This document shows positions 7,041 to 14,477 of a DNA stretch of 64,000 nucleotides, in pieces. This stretch comes from Phocaeicola coprophilus (lineage in GTDB: Bacteria > Bacteroidota > Bacteroidia > Bacteroidales > Bacteroidaceae). The first letter of the stretch is position 1. Each line of letters begins with the position of its first letter. Below the pieces are notes generated by a model. That model was not told where the DNA came from. It ran no database searches and saw only the letters and a list, made by a program, of their open reading frames with translations. The stretch spans positions 57,526-121,525 of the forward strand of contig JACJJM010000009.1 of NCBI GenBank assembly GCA_016900015.1, written 5' to 3'. Made by a program: the position numbers and the translations under genes.

Positions 7041-7365
7041 GATTATTCCGCAAAAGCATTTCTTGAAAGAAATCAAACGGCTGGCCAAAAAGTACCGGTC
7101 GCTGAAACAAGATTTACAAGCCTTGCAAGACGAATTGGAACGTAATCCTTTGGCTGGCGTGGAGCTGGGTGGAGGCGTGCGTAAACTGCGTATGGCTATC
7201 GGAAGCAAAAACCGTGGTAAAAGTCATGGTGCACGTGTGATTACATATACGTATATCATTAATGAAGCTGAAGGTATAGTCAACCTTATTTTTATTTACG
7301 ACAAGGAAGAGCGCGAGAATATATCAAGAAAAGAAATAGAAGAGCTGATAAACGATATGGAATGA
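7030..7365 (+). CDS. RelE/ParE-superfamily toxin
   Basis: This 111-aa basic protein begins MNYKIIPQKHFLKEIKRLAKKY. Its layout is two N-terminal helices, then a sheet (VELGGGVRKLRMAI, GARVITYTYI, GIVNLIFIYDKEE), as expected for RelE/HigB/ParE toxins, which cut ribosome-bound mRNA or poison gyrase. The basic residues Arg and Lys around GKSHGARVITY sit where HigB-like enzymes bind RNA, but the exact catalytic residues cannot be assigned by eye. The start overlaps the antitoxin stop region by 11 bp, indicating translational coupling. Confidence 0.72.
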   Translation: MNYKIIPQKHFLKEIKRLAKKYRSLKQDLQALQDELERNPLAGVELGGGVRKLRMAIGSKNRGKSHGARVITYTYIINEAEGIVNLIFIYDKEERENISRKEIEELINDME

Positions 7366-7402
7366 TAACTCCTTCATTTAAAAGGCTATCCACGTTGTGC
7401 GT

Positions 7403-7422
7403 TTAAACCCAAATCGGTCATT
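7403..7422. repeat. Isolated copy of the AACCCAAATCGGTCATT repeat arm
   Basis: The 20-bp sequence TTAAACCCAAATCGGTCATT matches the arms of the inverted repeat at 21384-21501. It stands directly before BIME copy 3. Confidence 0.55.
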
Positions 7423-7426
7423 CAAT

Positions 7427-7514
7427 GTAGGGACGCACGGCTCGTGCGTCCGACCGCATAAGGCCTGAAATACAAGTTCTTGTCAATTCGGACGCACAGA
7501 CCGTGCGTCCCTAC
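7427..7514. repeat. BIME-like inverted pair of GTAG-headed REP units (copy 3)
   Basis: Unit A (7427-7452) and inverted unit B (7489-7514) both carry the stem GGACGCAC/GTGCGTCC with 5-nt loops and outer GTAG/CTAC. Spacing and layout are nearly the same as in copy 1. It lies between the toxin gene and the convergent AraC gene. Confidence 0.7.
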
Positions 7515-7556
7515 ATTGGCTCAATCAACCGCGCGGCATTCCTCATTCCTCATTCT

Positions 7557-8402
7557 TCATTTATTTCTGTATTCCTGCGGCGTCAGCCCCGTGTGTTCGC
7601 GGAAGAAGCGGTTGAAGTGCGAGGGGGTGTTGAAGCCCAGCTCGAAAGCGATTTCCTTGACCGGCTTGCGTGTGGTGAACAGCCGTTCCTTGGCGTTCAT
7701 GATGAGCACATGGTTGATGAGCGTGAGGGCGGTGTGTCCCGAAGCGCGTTTCACGGCAGCGCAGAAGTGGGGGAGCGTGACGCCGCATGACCTGGCATAG
7801 AAGGCCACGCTGTGCTCATGGGCATAGTGCTGCATCAGCATGACGATAAACTCGCGGCAGATCTCCTGGTCGCGGCTCACCTCGTTGTCCCACAGCGGCA
7901 GGTAGTGCTTGTAGAGCCTGATGCAAGTATGCAGGCAGAGTGACAGCAGCGGCGAGAGTATTTCCGGAGTGTTTTCCACACGGCTCACGGCACTGACGCG
8001 CAACATCAGGCGGTAGGCCTGTTCGTAGAGGCGGGCCACGCGCGGAGGCAGCGGGAGCGACGGATGCTGGATGATGGAATAGAAGTCGTTCACCACGACT
8101 TTCAGGTAGTTGGAATGCATCATGAACTCGCCTGAGAACCCCACCACGTAGAGCCGGATGTCGTCACTGATGTGCTCGATCTGAATGAAGCTGTTGGGCA
8201 TGAGTGTCACGAAGTCGCCCGCATGGATGGTTTGTTTGGACAGGTTGACCGTTGCTCTGACTTCCCCGCACGTGCAGAGCACGAAGAGGCAGGCCTTGAT
8301 TTTGCATGGGAAGAGGGCGTACTTTTGGAGTAAAGTCACTGGAATCTCGTCTGTTACCACGAAGTCGACAGGGAGGTCAAATTTGGGCAGTTCGTTGTTC
8401 AT
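7557..8402 (-). CDS. AraC-family transcriptional regulator
   Basis: This 281-aa protein has an N-terminal cupin-like sensing domain (about 20-130, including IHAGDFVTLMPNSFIQI) and a C-terminal pair of helix-turn-helix motifs (about 185-281). The second HTH ends in the AraC signature VKEIAFELGFNTPSHFNRFF-R, followed by GLTPQEYR. An upstream TTG at 8411 is possible, but the ATG at 8402 (MNNELPKF) is preferred. It is divergent from the calycin-like lipoprotein genes across 145 bp, making them the natural candidates for control. The ligand is unknown. Confidence 0.9.
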   Translation of the reverse strand: MNNELPKFDLPVDFVVTDEIPVTLLQKYALFPCKIKACLFVLCTCGEVRATVNLSKQTIHAGDFVTLMPNSFIQIEHISDDIRLYVVGFSGEFMMHSNYLKVVVNDFYSIIQHPSLPLPPRVARLYEQAYRLMLRVSAVSRVENTPEILSPLLSLCLHTCIRLYKHYLPLWDNEVSRDQEICREFIVMLMQHYAHEHSVAFYARSCGVTLPHFCAAVKRASGHTALTLINHVLIMNAKERLFTTRKPVKEIAFELGFNTPSHFNRFFREHTGLTPQEYRNK

Positions 8403-8547
8403 GGGGCACAATTATTAATAATAGAACATCAATTCTAAATAATGGGGCTTTGCTTATCCGCAAAATTATAAGAACTTTGCAGCGTTTTAGCTAGTTCATG
8501 TTTTGATGACAGCAAAGTAATAATATAATATTTAAAAGAGAAAGATT

Positions 8548-9081
8548 ATGAAGAAAGATTTTATGAAAGCGATGTTTCTGATGCTGTGCGCCGTGTTTGC
8601 GTTCACGTTTACAGCATGTAGTGATGATGATGACCCTGCAGATGATGCTGCAACACAAGTGGCAGGTGCCTACACGGGAACGCTGAATGTTTATATGGAA
8701 GCATCGGGTGACGAACCGGTTGCTACCGATACGAAAACAATAACTTTGGCTAAGAATACAGAGAATTCTGTTAATCTGACTATTCAAAACTTCACTTTGG
8801 CAGTGATGGGCATGGATGTAAATCTTGGCAATGTATTGATTTCAAATTGTGCATTGGCAGGAAGTAATGGTGCTTATTCTTTTTCAGGAAGTACAGAACT
8901 GAAAGGTGTAGAGGTGCCATTGACTGAAACTCAGTCAGCAACGATTGATTGTACTGTGAACTTTAGGAATGCTACGGTAGATGGTAAAACGTTGACTTTG
9001 CCTTTAACTGTAGACGATGTGGTACTTAATTCTTTGCCTTTGAACCTTGGTATCACAGTTAATTTCACCGGAACAAAATAA
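8548..9081 (+). CDS. Calycin-like domain lipoprotein
   Basis: This 177-aa protein has a lipoprotein signal ending FTFTAC (Cys24), followed by an Asp-rich linker (SDDDDPADDA) typical of surface-exposed Bacteroidetes lipoproteins. The rest is one beta-rich domain with VAGAYTGTLNVYM near its start and NGAYSFSGSTELKG in the middle, recognisable as the lipocalin-like 'calycin-like' domain of Bacteroidetes. Its ligand is unknown. The same domain recurs at the N-terminus of the next protein, 24 bp downstream, so the two are probably co-transcribed. It is more AT-rich than nearby housekeeping genes. Confidence 0.75.
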   Translation: MKKDFMKAMFLMLCAVFAFTFTACSDDDDPADDAATQVAGAYTGTLNVYMEASGDEPVATDTKTITLAKNTENSVNLTIQNFTLAVMGMDVNLGNVLISNCALAGSNGAYSFSGSTELKGVEVPLTETQSATIDCTVNFRNATVDGKTLTLPLTVDDVVLNSLPLNLGITVNFTGTK

Positions 9082-9105
9082 CCCTATATATAATAAGGTA
9101 AACGC

Positions 9106-10629
9106 ATGAATAAATTAAAGTACTTATCATTCCTCTTCGCAGCCCTCGTGTCTGTGGGCTGTATGTTTACGTCGTGTGATGACGACGATAATTTCCCTAT
9201 CGAAAATCAAATCGCAGGCGAATATAAAGGTACGCTCGACGTGTCTATGTCCGGGCAGTCCATGGCTATGGATATGCCGCAAAACATCACCGTGGACAAA
9301 GCGTCCAGCAATGCCATCAACCTGACATTGGCCAACTTCAACATCGCCGGCATGAGCGTGGGAGACGTCACACTGACCGGCCTCGTGCTGAACGAGCAAA
9401 ACAGCGGGACGTATTCTTTCAGCGGCACGCAGTCACTGACATTGGCCGACCCCGTAGGGACTGTGCCGGTGGAATACTTTGGTGTGATAACCAATGGTAA
9501 AATCACCATCGACTTGGGCATCACTTGGAACGACATGGACATCGCCGTGGCCTATCAAGGCGACAAGCTGAACGGCACGGAAAGCGGCGAAGCTGCCATT
9601 ACGGCTTTTTCCTTCAAAGCCGATGAAGATGACGACTTGAGCTTCATCACCTCTCAGCCGGTCATCAATGCCGACAACACCATCACGTTCAGCGTGGCCG
9701 ACACGACGACGACAGAACATCTTCAAACCTTGCAACCCGTAGTGGAAGTTTCCGCAGGTGCGACATACACGGCCAGCGGCTCTGACTACATGACTGGCGT
9801 GACCTATACCGTGGTTTCTGAAAATGGCCACAACATTGCTACTTACACTGTTCGCATCGCTTCACGTATCAATTCATTGAAGTATACGTTTGATGAGTGG
9901 ACGGAACAAACAGTATCTTCGATACTTGGTGGTGGTTCATTTACTCGATATGAACCTGTAGAAGAAGGATTGGCTTCATGTAATGCAGGAGGAAGTTTGT
10001 TGGTTACATTTGGATATGGCGGAGGTTTTCCTGTCGTTAAAGATTCAGGTTATGAAAGTGAAGCTTGTGCTAAAATGATAACACTGAATACTATTGGTGC
10101 TGGATTTGGTATGGCTCCGGCTATTACCACAGGTTCTGTCTTTACAGGAACTTTTGAAGTCGATGCCAATGATCAATTAAATTCTACTAGTTTTGGTATA
10201 GCTTATGACAAGAAACCAATTTCAATGAAAGGCGTTTATAAGTATCAAGCAGGAACTAACTACATTGATGGTTCTGGGGATAACGTATTAACCAATACAG
10301 GTGATGCTGATCAAGGTTCTATCATTGGTGTGCTCTATGAAGCGACAGATGCAGAAGGAAATGAGGTAATTCTTAATGGACATAACATCGGTTCTTCGGA
10401 ATACCATGTAGCTGTTGCTACGTTCTATTGTTCAGACCAAGCTGAATGGACAGAGTTCAATGTAAACTTTGAAATGCTTGAAGGTAAGACTTACGACCCG
10501 AGCAAGACTTATAAGTTGGCTTTGGTTTGTTCGTCAAGTAAAGATGGAAACCTATTCAAAGGTGCTGAAAACAGTACTTTGTGGGTAGACAATCTCGAAG
10601 TCATTGGCGAAGTTGTAAGCGCAAAATAA
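9106..10629 (+). CDS. Lipoprotein with calycin-like, Ig-like and PCMD domains
   Basis: This 507-aa lipoprotein has signal FTSC (Cys24) followed by DDDD. Residues about 30-160 repeat the calycin-like domain of the upstream protein (QIAGEYKGTLDVSM, SGTYSFSGTQSL). About 165-250 resembles the Ig-like domain often placed before carbohydrate-related modules (TYTVVSENGHNIATYTVRI). From about 255 to the end there is a beta-sandwich of the 'putative carbohydrate metabolism' (PCMD) type, with LYEATDAEGNEVILNGHNIG and WVDNLEVIGEV. A surface carbohydrate-binding role is plausible but unproven. Base composition falls to more AT-rich near 9860, at the domain boundary. A terminator follows. Confidence 0.75.
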   Translation: MNKLKYLSFLFAALVSVGCMFTSCDDDDNFPIENQIAGEYKGTLDVSMSGQSMAMDMPQNITVDKASSNAINLTLANFNIAGMSVGDVTLTGLVLNEQNSGTYSFSGTQSLTLADPVGTVPVEYFGVITNGKITIDLGITWNDMDIAVAYQGDKLNGTESGEAAITAFSFKADEDDDLSFITSQPVINADNTITFSVADTTTTEHLQTLQPVVEVSAGATYTASGSDYMTGVTYTVVSENGHNIATYTVRIASRINSLKYTFDEWTEQTVSSILGGGSFTRYEPVEEGLASCNAGGSLLVTFGYGGGFPVVKDSGYESEACAKMITLNTIGAGFGMAPAITTGSVFTGTFEVDANDQLNSTSFGIAYDKKPISMKGVYKYQAGTNYIDGSGDNVLTNTGDADQGSIIGVLYEATDAEGNEVILNGHNIGSSEYHVAVATFYCSDQAEWTEFNVNFEMLEGKTYDPSKTYKLALVCSSSKDGNLFKGAENSTLWVDNLEVIGEVVSAK

Positions 10630-10662
10630 GGAAGACAAATTTCCAAAATGTCATACGACAGG

Positions 10663-10702
10663 GCCGTCCCAAGGCATATAAAGCTGCGGGGCGGCTTTTT
10701 TT
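10663..10702 (+). terminator. Terminator after the PCMD lipoprotein
   Basis: Stem GCCGTCCC (10663-10670) pairs with GGGGCGGC (10688-10695), with one G-U pair, and is followed by seven T residues. Confidence 0.8.
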
Positions 10703-10762
10703 GTAGTATGCATATCCGTGTCCTACATGCTCTCAAATACCTCTATCCTGTCCAATATACTT

Positions 10763-10787
10763 GTAGGGACGCTCGGTCGGAGCGTCT
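10763..10787 (+). repeat. Single GTAG-headed REP-like unit
   Basis: GTAG is followed by the stem GGACGCTC/GAGCGTCT with loop GGTCG. It is the same GCTC/GAGC variant as in BIME copy 2, but without an inverted partner nearby. Confidence 0.6.
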
Positions 10788-10901
10788 GGAAGATGTTCAT
10801 CGTTTGCAAAGTTTTGTTTAGGACGTTTGAGGACATTCAAAAAAATACAATAAGCAGGAAGCCTGCGAGGCATTGTTTCTGTCCGTCGCGAATGAGACGG
10901 T

Positions 10902-10990
10902 CTTACGATCGCGATTCACTCTCTTTCATGTTCGCGATTCACTCACTCTCATATTCGCGATTGTAAGGGTGAGTGAATCGCGATAGTAAG
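10902..10990. repeat. Nested palindromic repeat, CGCGATTCACTC family
   Basis: Outer 20-bp arms at 10902-10921 and 10971-10990 are complementary with one mismatch. An inner copy of the left arm at 10932-10946 can pair perfectly over 15 bp with 10969-10983. The two left copies are direct repeats, so two alternative stems compete for the same right arm. Confidence 0.6.
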
Positions 10991-11279
10991 GTTGCCACGA
11001 CAGACCTGTCATAGAGCGTTGATGGTGAAGGTGTTGTCTCTTCCATAGGGAGGATGTCCCGGGAGTTTCCTGTCGGAAGGGAGAGATTTTTTCTGTTTCT
11101 CACGGGAAAGAAGAAGTTTGGGAAAAATACAAGAAGTATCCGCGTGCCCGGTGAACGCACGATGAACGCTTCGGCGCGTCCCGCCGACGGCAATCCCGAC
11201 GCATTGCCCTATCTTTGCAGGCAATGCGCTCTTTGACTTTTTGTTCTGATTAGAAGGTTGCCTATGAGGAAAAAACGAC
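10991..11279. other. Intergenic stretch without a convincing gene
   Basis: No ORF with recognisable content is seen here. The only feature is a TATCTTTG promoter-like box at 11210-11217 on the plus strand, followed by a 9-codon ORF; it may be the remains of a lost gene's promoter. Confidence 0.4.
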
Positions 11280-11293
11280 TATCTTTGTAGTCG
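11277..11293 (+). promoter_or_regulatory. -7 box inside a CGACTA/TAGTCG dyad
   Basis: TATCTTTG (11280-11287) is embedded in a dyad with arms CGACTA (11277-11282) and TAGTCG (11288-11293). A protein bound there would block the promoter of the nucleotidyltransferase gene, whose ATG is 24 bp downstream. Confidence 0.45.
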
Positions 11294-11316
11294 TAACACT
11301 TGTAGAAACATTGGCA

Positions 11317-11655
11317 ATGAAAATCAAAAACCAAACTTCGGATGCAGCCTATCAATGGATGTTGCGGCAGATAAAGCAGAATGTGCATGAGGTAGATCCG
11401 GATGCGGAAGTGTGGCTGTATGGGTCGCGTGCCCGTCGTGATGCCCGCGATGATTCCGATTGGGATGTGCTTGTGCTCTCGCCAAAAGCGAGTTTGAGCT
11501 TTAAGGAAGAAGAGGCTTTTATGGATCACATGTGTGACCTGATAGTAGAAACCGGACAGGCCATCCAGTTGTTTGCATACGGCAAGGACGATTGGCATCG
11601 GCGTTCTGTCACTCCTTTTTATAAGAATGTTCAATCTGATGCAATACGGTTATGA
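11317..11655 (+). CDS. Nucleotidyltransferase-domain protein (MNT-like)
   Basis: This 112-aa protein has the minimal nucleotidyltransferase signature GSRARRDARDDSDWDVLVL (residues about 38-56). It contains GS, then the paired aspartates DxD that bind Mg-NTP. A third acidic residue is expected near VETGQAIQLF. Such proteins usually pair with a HEPN partner as a toxin-antitoxin module, where the MNT subunit AMPylates the HEPN toxin. No HEPN gene follows, only a 19-codon ORF at 11663-11722, so this copy is an orphan. A TTG at 11311 is in frame, but the ATG at 11317 is preferred. Confidence 0.8.
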   Translation: MKIKNQTSDAAYQWMLRQIKQNVHEVDPDAEVWLYGSRARRDARDDSDWDVLVLSPKASLSFKEEEAFMDHMCDLIVETGQAIQLFAYGKDDWHRRSVTPFYKNVQSDAIRL

Positions 11656-11780
11656 AAGCACCATGATGCCTAAAGTGAAACAGTTTATCGACAAGGTTGC
11701 ATCGTTGATAATTTTATCATAGACTAACAATTAAAAACAGAAGATATTTAGGGGCATTTGTTGAAATCCTCTCTAAAATA

Positions 11781-11823
11781 GCAAAGGCACAGAGCCGGAT
11801 GATGACAGCTCTGCGCCTTTTGC
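11781..11823. terminator. Bidirectional terminator
   Basis: Arms GCAAAGGCACAGAGC and GCTCTGCGCCTTTTGC form a long hairpin between the nucleotidyltransferase gene and the convergent TlpA-family gene. It has TTTT on the plus side and an A-rich left flank. Confidence 0.7.
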
Positions 11824-11838
11824 ATGTGGATAGGTCCG

Positions 11839-13050
11839 TTATCGGTTATAGAGTTCCATAAGGAACGCATCGAGGTAAGCTCCGCGCGTGTTCGTGCGGT
11901 AGAAGCGGCCTTCGCCGTCGAGAATGAGGCAGGTGGGTATACCTGTGATGTTGTACTTCTTCACAGTCTCGCCCATGATGCCGTCAGTGATGCGTGCCTG
12001 CGTCCAGGTCATTTTCTCTTCTTTCATGGCTTTTTGCCAGTCAGCTTCCTTTTCGTCGACCGACACGCTGACGATGGTGAAGTCCTTGTATTTCTCGTGT
12101 ACGCGCACCAGGTGGGGAATTTCTGCGCGGCACGGCCCGCACCACGAGGCCCAGAACTCCAGCATGACATATTTGCCGGACGGGATGAGTGAAGAGAGTT
12201 TCACCGTCTTGCCGTCGGGAGTCTGCACGTCGATGTCGGCATATTTTTCGCCCAAAGCCACGGGTTTAATCTTGCCTACGATGGAGTCGAGCGCGGCCAG
12301 TTGCGGCGTGCCGGTCCAGGCTTCGGCCACCCATGAACGCATGGAGTCGATTTGTGCGGCCGTGAAGTCCACTGTGAAGTTCGACAGCAGGGCGATGAGT
12401 TGGTCGTATGCCACGACAGACGAAGGATTTTGCCGGATGAAGTCCATCGTTTTCTCCCGGTGTGCTTGTTTCCAGCGGGCGTCATCCTTGGCGATGGCCA
12501 CGCCTATGGCCGTGTAGTCATGCTGATGGTTCTTGTCGTTCATCATCGGCAGGGTGTATTCCTCCGTGTAGCGACGGTCTATGGCAGTCAGGCTGTCATT
12601 GATGAATTTCATGCTTTGCAGGAATTGGGTGTAGAAGTCCTGCGTGGCCGAACCGGTGATGACGGGAGCTTCGGTCTTTCTGTTCGGGTCATAGAAGAGT
12701 CCCGGCAGGGTCGCCAGGTCGCCTGTGAAGGTGATGGGCGAGTTTTCCAGGTAGAAGTTTGAGGCGAAGACTTTGCCTTTCACGCTCTCCGTCGGGTCGG
12801 TGCGCAGGTCTATATATAAGGTATAGAGCTCCGGGCTGTCGATGTGTCCTGCCATGCTGAACCGGCCGTCGGTGATGGTCGCGCTGTCAGTGCGCAGCAG
12901 TTGTCCGTCGGGGGTTTGCTTTTGCAGATAGACCTTGCCTGTCTGGGCCTCGTCTCCGGTGAGTGTGCCTTCGAGCGTGTAGCCTTGTTCTTGGTTTTGG
13001 CAGGCTGCCAGTAATAGAGCAGCCGTTGCCAGGATGGTAAGTTTCTTCAT
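11839..13050 (-). CDS. TlpA-family disulfide reductase lipoprotein (DUF4369 + redoxin)
   Basis: This 403-aa lipoprotein has signal LLAAC (Cys17). An N-terminal DUF4369 beta domain (about 22-110: GYTLEGTLTGDEAQTG) and a helical middle lead to a thioredoxin-like domain from about residue 270. The redox site is FWASWCGPCRAEIPHL, with CGPC near 305, and the cis-Pro loop is NITGIPTCLIL. It should act in the periplasm as a thiol-disulfide oxidoreductase. It is the last gene of the SusC-SusD operon, 6 bp after the SusD stop, an arrangement common in Bacteroidetes. The link to the imported substrate is unknown. Confidence 0.92.
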   Translation of the reverse strand: MKKLTILATAALLLAACQNQEQGYTLEGTLTGDEAQTGKVYLQKQTPDGQLLRTDSATITDGRFSMAGHIDSPELYTLYIDLRTDPTESVKGKVFASNFYLENSPITFTGDLATLPGLFYDPNRKTEAPVITGSATQDFYTQFLQSMKFINDSLTAIDRRYTEEYTLPMMNDKNHQHDYTAIGVAIAKDDARWKQAHREKTMDFIRQNPSSVVAYDQLIALLSNFTVDFTAAQIDSMRSWVAEAWTGTPQLAALDSIVGKIKPVALGEKYADIDVQTPDGKTVKLSSLIPSGKYVMLEFWASWCGPCRAEIPHLVRVHEKYKDFTIVSVSVDEKEADWQKAMKEEKMTWTQARITDGIMGETVKKYNITGIPTCLILDGEGRFYRTNTRGAYLDAFLMELYNR

Positions 13051-13056
13051 GTGGGA

Positions 13057-14460
13057 TTACTGATTAGAAGTTAGTTCATAACTGGGGTTTTGCTCCAGCA
13101 GGTTATTACCGCTGAGGGCTTGTTCCGGGATGGGGAGGACGAGGTTTTGCATGGAATGGGTGTAGTTCAATCCTGCGGCACTGAAGTCCGTCCCGTCGAG
13201 CTGGGAGTAGCGCACCATGTCGAACCATTCTTCATAGTTCTCGGCGGCCAGCTCCATGTATTTGTGGCGGAAGATGGTGAGCAGCAGGTCGCTGTCTGCA
13301 ATCCCGTCCACATAGTCAGCGGCATAGCCGGCGCGGTCTGTGATGGCTTTCAGGGCCGTGCGTGCCGGTGTGTAGTTGCCTTGGCGCGCTTCGGCTTCAG
13401 CTTTGATGAGATAGAGTTCGGCCAGACGCATCAGGTAATAGGTGTTCTCGTCGCCGGTCGAGGGGTTGTTGAGTACGTATTTTTGCAGGCTGCCCGGTGT
13501 GAAAGCTGCCGTGTAGCGAGCGTCATACAGCCCGTCGCCCACGGTGCCGGCCAGTTCGTCGGCTATCAGCTCCACGGTGTTTCCGTAACCGTTGGTCACA
13601 TCGTTGGTGATGTTGGTTCCCAGTGTCTCCAGCGGATAGTCCACGTAGGGAGCGAAGAGCGTTTCCGGCGAGCTGAATCCCTGGGCGAAGATGTTCAGGT
13701 AGTCGCCCAGCGTGGAGCCTGTCGCGTCGATGGCCTCCTGTGCCAGCGTGGCGGCCTGTCCGTATTCGCCCATGTAGAGCATGACGCGGGCACGCAGCAT
13801 CTTCACGGTGGCCTTGTTTACGCGGTAGGCACGTCCGTCGTAGGCCGGAGCGTTGTCGGCCACATCGAGGTCGGCCAGAATCTGCGTGTAGCAGGCATCG
13901 ACCGTTGAGCGCGCCTTGGCCTCCGTGTCGTTGTCGCGCACAGGCTCGTCATAGAGCACTACCCCGTAGGGCGATGTCTGGTCCCAGAACTCGCCGAAGG
14001 AGCGCAGGAGCATGAACTCGGCAAAGGCTTTGTGGAAGGCCGTTTCGCCCAGGATTTCAGCCTTGCGTTCGGGCGTCAGGCCGTCGGGGCTGCTGTTGGC
14101 CAGAGCCGCCGTGAGTGAGTTGGCCTGGTTGATGATGGTGTAGAGCGTGCGGTAGTAGTTGAGCACGGTGTTGTTTTGCACACGCAAGGTGTTCTCGCGG
14201 AAGTTGGTGGCTCCTTCGGCCGTGGTGGAGTTGTAGAGTGTGCCGGTGAGGATGAACATGCCGTTGCGCATGGAAGTGATACCGCTTTCGCGGTAGAGGC
14301 TGTAGATGCCGTTGAGCAGGTATTCGGGAGAGTTGGCATCGGTTATCACGTTCTCGTCGGTGAGAACGTAGTCAGGTTGGATGTCGTCCACGGGTCCGAG
14401 CAGGTTGCAAGCTGAGAGCGACAGTCCCAACAGGGCGGTGAGTATGATGTTTCTACGCAT
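13057..14460 (-). CDS. SusD/RagB-family nutrient-binding lipoprotein
   Basis: This 467-aa lipoprotein has signal SLSAC (Cys18) and TPR-like helical architecture. Markers include an N-terminal SusD-like region (about 20-230: NSPEYLLNGIYSLYR, KAFAEFMLLRSFGEFW) and the C-terminal RagB region, with YYLMRLAELYLIKAEAEARQ and the family end NLVLPIPEQALSGN-LLEQNP. It forms the lid over the SusC channel and captures substrate at the cell surface. It lies 17 bp after the SusC gene. The substrate is not evident; no glycoside hydrolase is present in the locus. Confidence 0.95.
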   Translation of the reverse strand: MRRNIILTALLGLSLSACNLLGPVDDIQPDYVLTDENVITDANSPEYLLNGIYSLYRESGITSMRNGMFILTGTLYNSTTAEGATNFRENTLRVQNNTVLNYYRTLYTIINQANSLTAALANSSPDGLTPERKAEILGETAFHKAFAEFMLLRSFGEFWDQTSPYGVVLYDEPVRDNDTEAKARSTVDACYTQILADLDVADNAPAYDGRAYRVNKATVKMLRARVMLYMGEYGQAATLAQEAIDATGSTLGDYLNIFAQGFSSPETLFAPYVDYPLETLGTNITNDVTNGYGNTVELIADELAGTVGDGLYDARYTAAFTPGSLQKYVLNNPSTGDENTYYLMRLAELYLIKAEAEARQGNYTPARTALKAITDRAGYAADYVDGIADSDLLLTIFRHKYMELAAENYEEWFDMVRYSQLDGTDFSAAGLNYTHSMQNLVLPIPEQALSGNNLLEQNPSYELTSNQ

Positions 14461-14477
14461 AATGTACGTTTTAAAGG

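Noticed and set aside
10880..10990. Short repeated CGCGATTCACTC words as a CRISPR-like array
   Set aside because: The repeats are too short and irregularly spaced and alternate in orientation, there are no unique spacers of constant length, and no cas genes are present in the window.
11210..11217. TATCTTTG box as a functional promoter
   Set aside because: It matches the -7 consensus, but only a 9-codon ORF follows and another promoter lies 70 bp downstream, so it may be a relic and is not listed as an active promoter.
11663..11722. 19-codon ORF after the nucleotidyltransferase as a possible HEPN remnant
   Set aside because: It is too short to show any HEPN motif and has no detectable similarity by eye, so it is mentioned only as context.
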